From Clostridia bacterium (GTDB lineage Bacteria; Bacillota; Clostridia; Oscillospirales; Acutalibacteraceae), in contig CAAFXD010000023.1 in the NCBI GenBank assembly GCA_900766945.1, forward strand, positions 1 through 7,178: a stretch of 7,178 bases of DNA, given 5' to 3'. Below the pieces are notes generated by a model. The model was not told the DNA's origin and ran no database searches. It was given only the letters and a program-made list of their open reading frames with translations. Shown here one piece after another: positions 1 to 5,622 of this stretch (position 1 is the stretch's first letter; each line of letters starts with the position of its first letter). The translations under genes and the position numbers were made by a program.

Positions 1-249
1 AGCCGTTCCGACGCGTTTTTGGTGATGAACCGCGTCGTCAAAGCGATTTCCAATTTGCAAATTCCGAATTGCAAGCAGACCATTACGCTGTCCGTCGGCA
101 TTCATTCCGCCATTCCGACGCCCAAAAGCCACATAGACGAATACATAGAAAAAGCCGATACACTTTTGTATGCGGCAAAAGAAAACGGCAGAAACCAAAT
201 TATGACCACTTTACAAGATAAAGGAGAAAAAAATCATGTTGCAAACTGA
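1..249 (+). CDS. GGDEF-domain diguanylate cyclase, C-terminal part (5' end outside window)
   Basis: The reading frame is open from base 1 and ends with TGA at 247-249, so only about the last 82 residues are present. What is visible matches the end of a GGDEF domain: a hydrophobic helix, then TLSVGI (the usual 'TxSxGI/V' strand), then a helix with EKADTLLYAAKENGRNQI, the common 'AD.alY.AK..GrN' ending. Such domains make the second messenger cyclic di-GMP from two GTP. The GGDEF signature itself should lie some 20 residues before the left edge, so it cannot be said whether the enzyme is active or which sensor domain it carries. A tail of about 14 residues follows the domain, and its last codons overlap the cyclophilin start by 14 bases, so the two genes are probably translated from one mRNA. 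The domain assignment is firm; activity and sensor are unknown. Confidence 0.88.
   Translation, partial: SRSDAFLVMNRVVKAISNLQIPNCKQTITLSVGIHSAIPTPKSHIDEYIEKADTLLYAAKENGRNQIMTTLQDKGEKNHVAN
221..226 (+). promoter_or_regulatory. Ribosome binding site of the cyclophilin gene
   Basis: AAGGAG lies 9 bases before ATG 236 and inside the last codons of the upstream GGDEF gene. It fixes the cyclophilin start at 236 even though this creates a 14-base overlap. Confidence 0.8.
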
Positions 250-832
250 AACACCGAAGGCGGGCGAAACCCTCGCCGTACTCAAAACAAATATGGGCGA
301 CATTAAAATTCGCCTGTTCCCCGCGCTGGCGCCCAAGGCGGTGGAGAATTTCAAAACCCACGCCGAAAACGGCTATTATAACGGATTGATTTTTCACCGC
401 GTCATCAATGATTTTATGATTCAGGGCGGCGATCCGACAGGCTCGGGTATGGGCGGCGAGAGCATTTGGGGCGACAGTTTCGAGGACGAATTCACACCGG
501 AACTCCACAATTTACGCGGCGCGGTTTCCATGGCGAACGCAGGGCCCAACACCAACGGCAGTCAGTTCTTTATTGTGCAGGCGAAAAATGTGTCCGACGA
601 TATGATTGATCAGCTCGAAACCGCGCCCGAGGAGTTGTTCCCGAACGAGTGCGTGCGCGCGTATGAGAAAATGGGCGGCACGCCGTGGCTTGATTATAAG
701 CACACCGTATTCGGGCAGGTTGTGGACGGTTTAGAGGTTGTGGACAATATTGCCGCCGTGAAGGTGGATTTTTTCCAAAACAAGCCACTCCAAGATGTTG
801 TGATTGAAACGGTCGAATTTGAAACCGTGTAA
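236..832 (+). CDS. Cyclophilin-type peptidyl-prolyl cis-trans isomerase
   Basis: This enzyme isomerises proline peptide bonds during protein folding. The 198 residues have no signal peptide or membrane segment, so it is probably cytoplasmic. The active-site elements of cyclophilins are all visible: FHRVINDFMIQGGD at about 53-66 (catalytic Arg55, Phe60, Met61, Gln63), MANAGPNTNGSQFFI at about 99-113, and PWLDYKHTVFGQV at about 150-162 (Trp151 in the position of human cyclophilin A Trp121, and His156). Compared with short bacterial cyclophilins of about 145 residues, it has an extra loop at about 117-148, rich in acidic residues, between GSQFFI and the HTVFG strand; I associate this insertion with clostridial homologues. 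It starts inside the GGDEF gene and ends before a GC-rich hairpin. The family call is very secure; client proteins are unknown. Confidence 0.96.
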   Translation: MLQTETPKAGETLAVLKTNMGDIKIRLFPALAPKAVENFKTHAENGYYNGLIFHRVINDFMIQGGDPTGSGMGGESIWGDSFEDEFTPELHNLRGAVSMANAGPNTNGSQFFIVQAKNVSDDMIDQLETAPEELFPNECVRAYEKMGGTPWLDYKHTVFGQVVDGLEVVDNIAAVKVDFFQNKPLQDVVIETVEFETV

Positions 833-838
833 TTTTGG

Positions 839-863
839 CGGGGCGGGAGCGTTTCCCGCCCCG
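839..863 (+). terminator. GC-rich hairpin after the cyclophilin gene, possible weak terminator
   Basis: A perfect 10-base-pair stem (CGGGGCGGGA at 839-848 with TCCCGCCCCG at 854-863) closes a 5-base loop, starting 6 bases after the cyclophilin stop. The downstream sequence is GAAATTAT on this strand, so there is no U-run of a textbook intrinsic terminator; the TTTT lies before the stem. It may pause polymerase, protect the 3' end of the upstream message, or lower expression of the next gene, which starts 13 bases later. The structure is plain; its role is inferred. Confidence 0.5.
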
Positions 864-876
864 AAATTATAGAGAT

Positions 877-1719
877 ATGAAACAGAAAAGACCGCAAAAA
901 TGGCGCAAACGCGACGCGGTACTGCTTTGCCTTGCGCTTGTTTTGCTGATTGCATTTGTGCTGTGGCAGAATAACGATTTGACCGTGACACAGTATACGG
1001 CGCAAACGAAGAAAGAGATGCCCGCAGGTGGGCTTCGAGTTGTGCAGGTGTCGGATTTGCACAACAAAGCCTTCGGCGAGAAAAATGCGGAATTACTTGC
1101 GCGTATCCGCGCACAAAATCCCGATTTGATTTTGCTGACGGGCGACACGGTGGACAGCCGCCGCACGGATATAGAAATTGCGTTGGAATTCGCATCTGCG
1201 GCAACGGAAATTGCACCCGTGTATTTTGTTTCGGGCAACCACGAAAACCGCTTGCCGATTGACCGCAAAACCGCATTCTATACAGGTCTTCGGGAATGCG
1301 GCGCGCAGATTTTAAACGACGAAACGCAACCCGTTTCTGTGCGCGGATGCGAAATTGCGCTTGTCGGGTTAGATGACGCGCATTTGGCGGATAGCACACT
1401 CCAAACACTTTGTACCGACTTGCCCGAAAACACCTTGCAAATCCTGTTGGCACACGAGCCGCAGGAACTTGCAAATTACGCGGCGGCAGAGGTGGACTTC
1501 GTCTTTTCGGGGCACACCCACGGCGGGCAGGTGCGCTTGCCGTTTGTCGGTGGGCTTGCCGCGCCCGACCAAGGCCTTTTCCCGCAATACGATGCGGGGG
1601 AATTTACCGAACAAAACACGGTTATGTATATCAGCCGAGGCTTAGGGAACAGCCTGTTTCCCGTGCGGGTGTTTAACCGCCCCGAACTCGTCTGCGTAAC
1701 CGTTGTAACGGAGGAATAA
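877..1719 (+). CDS. Membrane-anchored calcineurin-like metallophosphoesterase (YkuE/YaeI type)
   Basis: The 280-residue protein has a basic N-terminus, a single hydrophobic segment at about 14-30 with no obvious signal-peptidase site, and then a phosphoesterase domain that should face outward. The dimetal motifs are in order: SDLHN (Asp60, His62), GDTVD (Asp90), GNHE (Asn121, His122), AHEP (His193) and GHTHGGQ (His213, His215). Such enzymes hydrolyse phosphomonoesters or diesters with two metal ions; the physiological substrate cannot be read from sequence. ATG 877 is chosen because the protein then begins with a natural Lys/Arg-rich anchor; a TTG in frame at 835 would put the hairpin inside the coding region. 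No clear Shine-Dalgarno sequence precedes it, only AGAG very close to the start. It ends 4 bases before the MTA deaminase gene, so it is probably cotranscribed with it, although its outward topology does not fit a cytoplasmic salvage route. Confidence 0.9.
   Translation: MKQKRPQKWRKRDAVLLCLALVLLIAFVLWQNNDLTVTQYTAQTKKEMPAGGLRVVQVSDLHNKAFGEKNAELLARIRAQNPDLILLTGDTVDSRRTDIEIALEFASAATEIAPVYFVSGNHENRLPIDRKTAFYTGLRECGAQILNDETQPVSVRGCEIALVGLDDAHLADSTLQTLCTDLPENTLQILLAHEPQELANYAAAEVDFVFSGHTHGGQVRLPFVGGLAAPDQGLFPQYDAGEFTEQNTVMYISRGLGNSLFPVRVFNRPELVCVTVVTEE
1710..1714 (+). promoter_or_regulatory. Ribosome binding site of the MTA/SAH deaminase gene
   Basis: GGAGG, 9 bases before ATG 1724, lies in the last codons of the metallophosphoesterase gene and supports translation from the same message. 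Confidence 0.8.
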
Positions 1720-1723
1720 CAAA

Positions 1724-3025
1724 ATGCTTTTTGCGGATATTACCGTTTTAAATGAAAATTTTGACATTGAACCGCACAAATTCGTCGGCGTGCGGGGCGA
1801 TAAAATCGCCTTTGTCGGCGACCGCGCGCCCGCCGAGGATTTCGGGGAAGTGTATGACGGGAAAAATCGGCTGTTGATGCCCGCGTTTGTCAACGCCCAT
1901 TCCCACGCGGCAATGACGCTGTTGCGCGGCTATGCCGAAAATTTGCCGTTACAGCGGTGGCTTGAAGAACGCGTGTTCCCGTTTGAGGACAAAATCCAAG
2001 ACGAGGACGCCTATTACAGTACCGCGCTTGCCATTGCCGAAATGATTCGCACGGGCACAGCGTCATTTACCGATATGTATTTCTTTTCCGAAAATGTTTT
2101 GCGCGCCGTTGCGGACAGCGGCATCAAATGCAATTTCGGGCGAGCGATTACGAGTTTTGCAGACTGTGATATTGCCGAAATTCCGAGTTTTCAGGAAAGC
2201 GAAAATCTCATTAAAACTTACCACAACGCCTGTGACGGGCGGATAAAAATCGATATGAGTCTGCACGCGGAATACACCAACCGCCGCACCGTAATCGAGC
2301 AATTCGGCGAAAGTGTCAAGGCACATGGGCTTCGCGCGCATATCCACCTGTCTGAAACCGAAAAAGAGCACGAGGAATGCAAACAGCGCCACGGCGGGTT
2401 GACCCCTGCCGAGCTGTTCGCCGCCTGCGGTGTGTTTGATGTGCCCTGTACGGCGGCGCATTGCGTGTGGGTGACCGAGCAAGACCGCGAAATTTTCAAA
2501 GAAAAAGGCGTAACCGTTGCGACCAATCCCGCGAGCAATCTAAAACTCGGCAGCGGCGTGTGCGATGTGTATGCGCTGCTCAAAAAAGGCGTCAATGTTG
2601 CACTCGGCACGGACTCGGTTGCGTCAAACAATAACCTCGATATGTTCAAAGAAATGTACCTTTGCGCGCTGTTGCCGAAAGGCATTCGCCGTCAGCCCGA
2701 TATTGTGTCAGAGCGCGATGTGTTGAAAATTGTCACCGTCAACGGGTGGCGTTCGCAAGGGCGCGAGGACAGCGGCGTGATTGCCGTCGGCAACAAGGCG
2801 GATTTGATTGCGGTGGATTTAGATACCGTGCATATGTGCCCGCACAACGATACGGTGAACAATCTTGTCTATGCCGCAAGCGGTGAAGATGTGGTTTTGA
2901 CCATGGCAGACGGCAAAGTGCTTTACCGCGACGGCGAATATTTGACCTTGGATATTGAAAAAATCAAATTTGAAGTGGAACAGCGCACCCGCCGTATTCA
3001 AAAGGAGGTCAAAGCCAATGCGTAA
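1724..3025 (+). CDS. mtaD: 5'-methylthioadenosine / S-adenosylhomocysteine deaminase (amidohydrolase)
   Basis: This is predicted to deaminate 5'-methylthioadenosine, and perhaps S-adenosylhomocysteine or adenosine, at the 6-amino group to give the inosine form. The 433 residues fit the family. The order is an N-terminal beta segment, the metal motif NAHSH (His59, His61), His181 in SLHAEY (ribose-binding position in the family), HIHLSE (His208 metal ligand, Glu211 acid/base), AHC (His246), the strand VALGTDSVASNNNLDMF (Asp297 metal ligand), and a C-terminal beta segment with GNKADLIAVDLD. The closest known group is the MtaD type (TM0936-like) within the ATZ/TRZ amidohydrolases. The gene is directly followed, with an 8-base overlap, by a purine nucleoside phosphorylase and then mtnA, which strongly favours MTA as substrate. 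Other deaminases of the same superfamily (guanine, chlorohydrolase type) are less likely because of this context. Confidence 0.88.
   Translation: MLFADITVLNENFDIEPHKFVGVRGDKIAFVGDRAPAEDFGEVYDGKNRLLMPAFVNAHSHAAMTLLRGYAENLPLQRWLEERVFPFEDKIQDEDAYYSTALAIAEMIRTGTASFTDMYFFSENVLRAVADSGIKCNFGRAITSFADCDIAEIPSFQESENLIKTYHNACDGRIKIDMSLHAEYTNRRTVIEQFGESVKAHGLRAHIHLSETEKEHEECKQRHGGLTPAELFAACGVFDVPCTAAHCVWVTEQDREIFKEKGVTVATNPASNLKLGSGVCDVYALLKKGVNVALGTDSVASNNNLDMFKEMYLCALLPKGIRRQPDIVSERDVLKIVTVNGWRSQGREDSGVIAVGNKADLIAVDLDTVHMCPHNDTVNNLVYAASGEDVVLTMADGKVLYRDGEYLTLDIEKIKFEVEQRTRRIQKEVKANA
3001..3009 (+). promoter_or_regulatory. Near-perfect ribosome binding site deciding the start of the phosphorylase gene
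   Basis: AAAGGAGGT, among the best anti-16S matches in the window, lies 8 bases before ATG 3018 and inside the 3' end of mtaD. It excludes the longer reading frame that would begin at TTG 2955. Confidence 0.88.
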
Positions 3026-3830
3026 AACCGCCGCGCAATATGCAGAACAACTGAAAGCCAAAATCACCGTACAGCCGAAAATCGGCATTATATTAGGCTC
3101 AGGGCTCGGGGATTTGGGCGAAAAAATTGAAAATCCCGTGTTTGTGGACTACAAAGACCTCGACGGTTTTCCCGTTTCCACCGCGCCCGGGCACAAAGGG
3201 CGGTTTATCGCGGGCTCGCTTGCGGGCAAAGAGGTCATTTGTATGCAGGGGCGTCTGCATTTCTATGAGGGGCACGAACTGGCAGACATTTTACTGCCTG
3301 TGCGCACGCTTCGTTGCCTCGGCGTAGAAACGCTGATTTTGACGAACGCCGCGGGCGGGGTGAATACCGCGTTTTCCGTCGGCGATATAATGCTTATTGA
3401 AGACCATATCAATTTTATGGGCAAAAATCCGTTGGTCGGTAGAAACGATGACGCGTTCGGTTGCCGTTTCCCCGATATGAGTTTTGCCTACAATCCCGAA
3501 CTGCGCGCACTTGCCGAGCAATGCGCCAAAGAGACAGGTATCAATATTTGTAAAGGTGTTTACCTTGCCTGCTCGGGGCCGAGTTATGAAACGCCCGCCG
3601 AAATCCGCGCATTTCGCACCCTCGGTGCAGATGCGGTTGGTATGTCCACCGTGCCCGAGGTCATAGCCGCCAACCATTGCGGTATGCAGGTGTTGGCGTT
3701 TTCCTTAATCTCCAATATGGCGGCGGGCATCTTGAAACAACCGCTGACCGAAGAAGAGGTTTTGGAAGCAGGGCGCAAAAAGGGTGCCGAAATGCAAACT
3801 CTGATTTGTCAAATCATCAGAAATCTGTAA
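3018..3830 (+). CDS. Purine nucleoside phosphorylase, trimeric family (probable methylthioinosine/inosine phosphorylase)
   Basis: This enzyme cleaves purine nucleosides with phosphate to a free base and a ribose-1-phosphate. The 270 residues show the trimeric PNP/MTAP fold signatures: GSGLG at 27-31 (phosphate loop), PGHKG with His59, GRLHFYEG at 78-85, TNAAGG at 109-114, GPSYETPAE at 187-195, then GADAVGMSTVPEV and SLISNMAAG. Glu191, Met209 and Asn233 line up with human PNP Glu201, Met219 and Asn243. Asn233 favours 6-oxopurines, whereas MTA phosphorylases have Asp there. The position of human His257, which contacts the 5'-hydroxyl, appears to be Glu245 here, in PLTEEEVLEAG. Sitting between mtaD and mtnA, its likely job is phosphorolysis of methylthioinosine to hypoxanthine and methylthioribose-1-phosphate; ordinary inosine and guanosine salvage remains the alternative. 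The start overlaps mtaD by 8 bases, which suggests translational coupling. Confidence 0.93.
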   Translation: MRKTAAQYAEQLKAKITVQPKIGIILGSGLGDLGEKIENPVFVDYKDLDGFPVSTAPGHKGRFIAGSLAGKEVICMQGRLHFYEGHELADILLPVRTLRCLGVETLILTNAAGGVNTAFSVGDIMLIEDHINFMGKNPLVGRNDDAFGCRFPDMSFAYNPELRALAEQCAKETGINICKGVYLACSGPSYETPAEIRAFRTLGADAVGMSTVPEVIAANHCGMQVLAFSLISNMAAGILKQPLTEEEVLEAGRKKGAEMQTLICQIIRNL

Positions 3831-3847
3831 AGGATATTCCCTTTACA
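3826..3847 (+). repeat. Inverted repeat (hairpin) across the phosphorylase stop codon
   Basis: TGTAAAGG at 3826-3833 pairs perfectly with CCTTTACA at 3840-3847 around a 6-base loop (ATATTC). The TAA stop of the phosphorylase gene is in the left arm. AAAATC follows, not a T-run, so it is not a standard terminator. It lies just before the mtnA ribosome binding site (GGAG at 3853-3856) and could mark an RNA processing or stabilising site or, less likely, an operator. The repeat is directly visible; its function is inferred. Confidence 0.55.
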
Positions 3848-3863
3848 AAATCGGAGAAACAGG

Positions 3864-4895
3864 ATGTATGATTTACACGGCGAAACGGTGCATTTTGACA
3901 CCGAACACAATCGCCTTTTGCTGTTAGACCAAACCGAATTACCGAATAAAACCGTTGTGCTTTCGCTTTCTCGTTTAGAGGAGATGGTCGAGGCGATTTA
4001 CAATTTGCGCGTGCGCGGTGCACCCGCCATCGGCGTTGCGGCGGCGGTGGGGCTTTCTGTGCTCTCGAACGAAAGCGCGGCAAAAACACCCGCCGAATTC
4101 CAAGCGGAATTTTTGAAAAACGCCGCTATACTCGAAAAAGCGCGCCCCACGGCGGTGAATTTATCGTGGGCGATAAACGAAATGCGCAAAACACAGGGAT
4201 TACACGCACAAGCGCCGATTGCTGTGCAAAAAGCCGCACTCACGGCACGCGCGTTGGAACTGCACGCGGCGGATATTGCTGTCTGCCGCAAAATCGGGGA
4301 ATACGGCGCGGCACTGTTACAAAACTGCGACGCGGTTTTGACCCACTGCAACGCCGGGCGGCTTGCCACGGTCAAATACGGTACGGCGCTCGCGCCCGTG
4401 TATGTTGCAAAGGAACAGGGGCATACTATGAAAGTCTATGCCGACGAAACCCGCCCGCTTTTACAGGGCGCGCGGCTGACGGCATATGAACTGTGCGAAG
4501 CGGGCGTAGATGTTACCGTGCTTTGCGACAATATGGCGTCTTACGCGATGCAACAAGGCTTGGTGCAGGCGGTGCTGGTCGGCTGTGACCGCGTGGCGAG
4601 AAACGGCGATACCGCCAATAAAATCGGTACATCGGGCGTAGCAATTTTGGCAAAGCATTACGGGATTCCGTTTTATGTTTGCGCGCCGTTTTCGACGATT
4701 GATAAGAACACACCGACAGGGGCGGAAATTCCGATAGAACAGCGTGACGGCGAAGAACTGCGTTCGCTTTGGTATGAAACGCCCAAAATCCCCCAAAATG
4801 CAAAAACGCTCAATCCTGCGTTTGATGTGACCGACCACAGTTTGATTACCGCATTTATCACCGAAAAAGGCATATTGCAACCGTCGGATTTTTAA
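3864..4895 (+). CDS. mtnA: S-methyl-5-thioribose-1-phosphate isomerase
   Basis: This cytoplasmic enzyme isomerises methylthioribose-1-phosphate (aldose) to methylthioribulose-1-phosphate (ketose). The 343 residues match the family length. Visible signatures are RGAPAIGVAAAVGL at 51-64, RPTAVNLSWA at 94-103, THCNAGRLATVKYGTAL at 160-176, YADETRPLLQGARLTAYEL at 192-210, VGCDRVARNGDTANKIGT at 239-256 and PFYVCAPFSTID at 269-280. The catalytic pair is Cys162 and Asp242, equivalent to Cys160 and Asp240 of the Bacillus subtilis enzyme. The related ribose-1,5-bisphosphate isomerases and eIF2B subunits are less likely given the YADETRP and NGDTANKIGT matches. ATG 3864 follows GGAG at 3853-3856 with a 7-base gap. 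It is the last gene of the salvage cluster; no methylthioribulose-phosphate dehydratase, aldolase or dioxygenase follows in this window. Confidence 0.96.
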   Translation: MYDLHGETVHFDTEHNRLLLLDQTELPNKTVVLSLSRLEEMVEAIYNLRVRGAPAIGVAAAVGLSVLSNESAAKTPAEFQAEFLKNAAILEKARPTAVNLSWAINEMRKTQGLHAQAPIAVQKAALTARALELHAADIAVCRKIGEYGAALLQNCDAVLTHCNAGRLATVKYGTALAPVYVAKEQGHTMKVYADETRPLLQGARLTAYELCEAGVDVTVLCDNMASYAMQQGLVQAVLVGCDRVARNGDTANKIGTSGVAILAKHYGIPFYVCAPFSTIDKNTPTGAEIPIEQRDGEELRSLWYETPKIPQNAKTLNPAFDVTDHSLITAFITEKGILQPSDF

Positions 4896-4903
4896 GGTTT
4901 TTC

Positions 4904-4932
4904 TTGACGAACAAAGCGTGGAATGCTACTAT
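4904..4932 (+). promoter_or_regulatory. Strong sigma-A-type promoter upstream of the HAD phosphatase gene
   Basis: The -35 box TTGACG (4904-4909) and -10 box TACTAT (4927-4932) are separated by exactly 17 bases, and TGC directly before the -10 box makes an extended -10 element. Transcription would begin near 4938-4941. It starts 8 bases after the mtnA stop, so the HAD and GDPD-like genes should form a transcription unit separable from the salvage cluster. Confidence 0.8.
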
Positions 4933-4943
4933 AAAATACATAC

Positions 4944-4992
4944 AACCCTATCTTGGGTTTGCTTTTCAATCTTGTATTATCAATGTTGAAGC
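4944..4992 (+). promoter_or_regulatory. Structured 5' leader with two hairpins upstream of the HAD gene
   Basis: Between the predicted transcription start and the ribosome binding site two stem-loops can be drawn. The first pairs AACCC (4944-4948) with GGGTT (4955-4959) around 6 bases, followed by TGCTTTTC. The second is longer and imperfect: GC, a TT bulge and TTCAAT (4961-4970) pair with GTTGAAGC (4985-4992), then one mismatch, then TTG/CAA around a TATTAT loop. The leader is about 70 bases, too small for the common riboswitch classes I know, and I recognise no ligand-binding core. It may set mRNA stability or hold an attenuator-like switch. Confidence 0.4.
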
Positions 4993-5010
4993 AGTAAGGT
5001 GGTCTGTAAA

Positions 5011-5610
5011 ATGCGCGTATTTGATTTTGACAACACTATTTATGACGGCGAAAGCGGCTTTGATATTTTTATGTATTATCTTAAAAAAGAGCCGAAGATT
5101 GTTGCGAAATATGTGCCGAAATTCGGCGAGGGCTTTGTGCTTTACAAATTGGGCAAAGTGAAATTGGACGATGTCAAAAAGGATTACGGCTATATTTTAA
5201 AGGAATGCTGTGCACAGGTTTCCGATATTGAACAAACGATTGTGGAATTTTGGGACGAGCACGAAAAGAAAATCAAAAGCTTTTACCCGAAAATTCAGCG
5301 CGAGGACGACGTGATTGTTTCCGCCTGCCCCGAGGTGATGCTCAGCGAGATTTGCCGCCGCATCGGCATAAAACATTTCATCGGCACAGAAGTGGATTTG
5401 AAAACCGGTGAAATTGGGCGCGTGTGTTACCGGGAGGCGAAAATCGCCGCCTACCGCGAGCAGTACGGCGACAAAGAAATCGACGAGTTTTACACGGACT
5501 CCATGAACGACCGTGCGATGATGGAGATTGCAAAAGATGTGTATTATGTCACCGGCGACCGTATTGAAAAAATCAAAGCGGACGGCGTTTGGCTCAAAGA
5601 GATGGAATAA
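5011..5610 (+). CDS. HAD-superfamily phosphatase, subfamily IB (phosphoserine-phosphatase-like)
   Basis: This is a cytoplasmic Mg-dependent phosphatase by fold. The 199 residues show HAD motif I as DFDNT (Asp5 nucleophile, Asp7 acid/base), a helical cap at about 15-95, motif II Ser104 in VIVSACPE, motif III Lys144 in YREAK, and motif IV YTDSMND with Asp163 and Asp167. The S-x-CPE and DS-x-ND motifs are typical of subfamily IB, which includes SerB and the lipid phosphatase PgpC. The true substrate is not readable; the GDPD-like neighbour makes a phospholipid or glycerol-phosphate related monoester one possibility, but this is only inference. ATG 5011 is chosen because AAGGTGG at 4996-5002 lies 8 bases before it; an in-frame GTG at 4999 falls inside that ribosome binding site. 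Confidence 0.88.
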   Translation: MRVFDFDNTIYDGESGFDIFMYYLKKEPKIVAKYVPKFGEGFVLYKLGKVKLDDVKKDYGYILKECCAQVSDIEQTIVEFWDEHEKKIKSFYPKIQREDDVIVSACPEVMLSEICRRIGIKHFIGTEVDLKTGEIGRVCYREAKIAAYREQYGDKEIDEFYTDSMNDRAMMEIAKDVYYVTGDRIEKIKADGVWLKEME

Positions 5611-5614
5611 GGAG
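5609..5614 (+). promoter_or_regulatory. Ribosome binding site of the GDPD-like gene
   Basis: AAGGAG begins within the stop codon of the HAD gene and lies 8 bases before ATG 5623, which ties both genes to one message. Confidence 0.8.
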
Positions 5615-5622
5615 AGTGCAGT

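Noticed and set aside
835..876. TTG start that would extend the metallophosphoesterase by 14 residues
   Set aside because: The extension would translate the GC-rich hairpin, has no ribosome binding site, and hides the natural basic N-terminus that precedes the membrane anchor.
731..1474. Long reverse-strand open frame of 247 codons
   Set aside because: It is antisense to the cyclophilin and metallophosphoesterase genes, both with clear motifs. Its product is rich in Arg, Pro and Cys with no domain, as expected for a GC-biased shadow frame.
2955..3017. TTG start that would extend the phosphorylase by 21 residues
   Set aside because: It lies deep in mtaD, while the near-perfect ribosome binding site at 3001-3009 points to ATG 3018.
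3018..3830. Classification as MTA phosphorylase (mtnP)
   Set aside because: Asn at 233 in SLISNMAAG is the 6-oxopurine PNP residue; MTA phosphorylases carry Asp at this place.
4944..4966. First leader hairpin as an intrinsic terminator for mtnA
   Set aside because: The stem has only 5 base pairs, the T-stretch is broken by G and C, and it lies downstream of a strong promoter.
4999..5010. GTG start that would extend the HAD phosphatase by 4 residues
   Set aside because: The GTG is part of the AAGGTGG ribosome binding site, and HAD-IB proteins normally begin just before the DxDxT motif.
4904..5161. 85-codon frame beginning at TTG 4904
   Set aside because: It begins in the -35 box of the promoter, has no ribosome binding site, and mostly overlaps the HAD gene in another frame with no recognisable domain.
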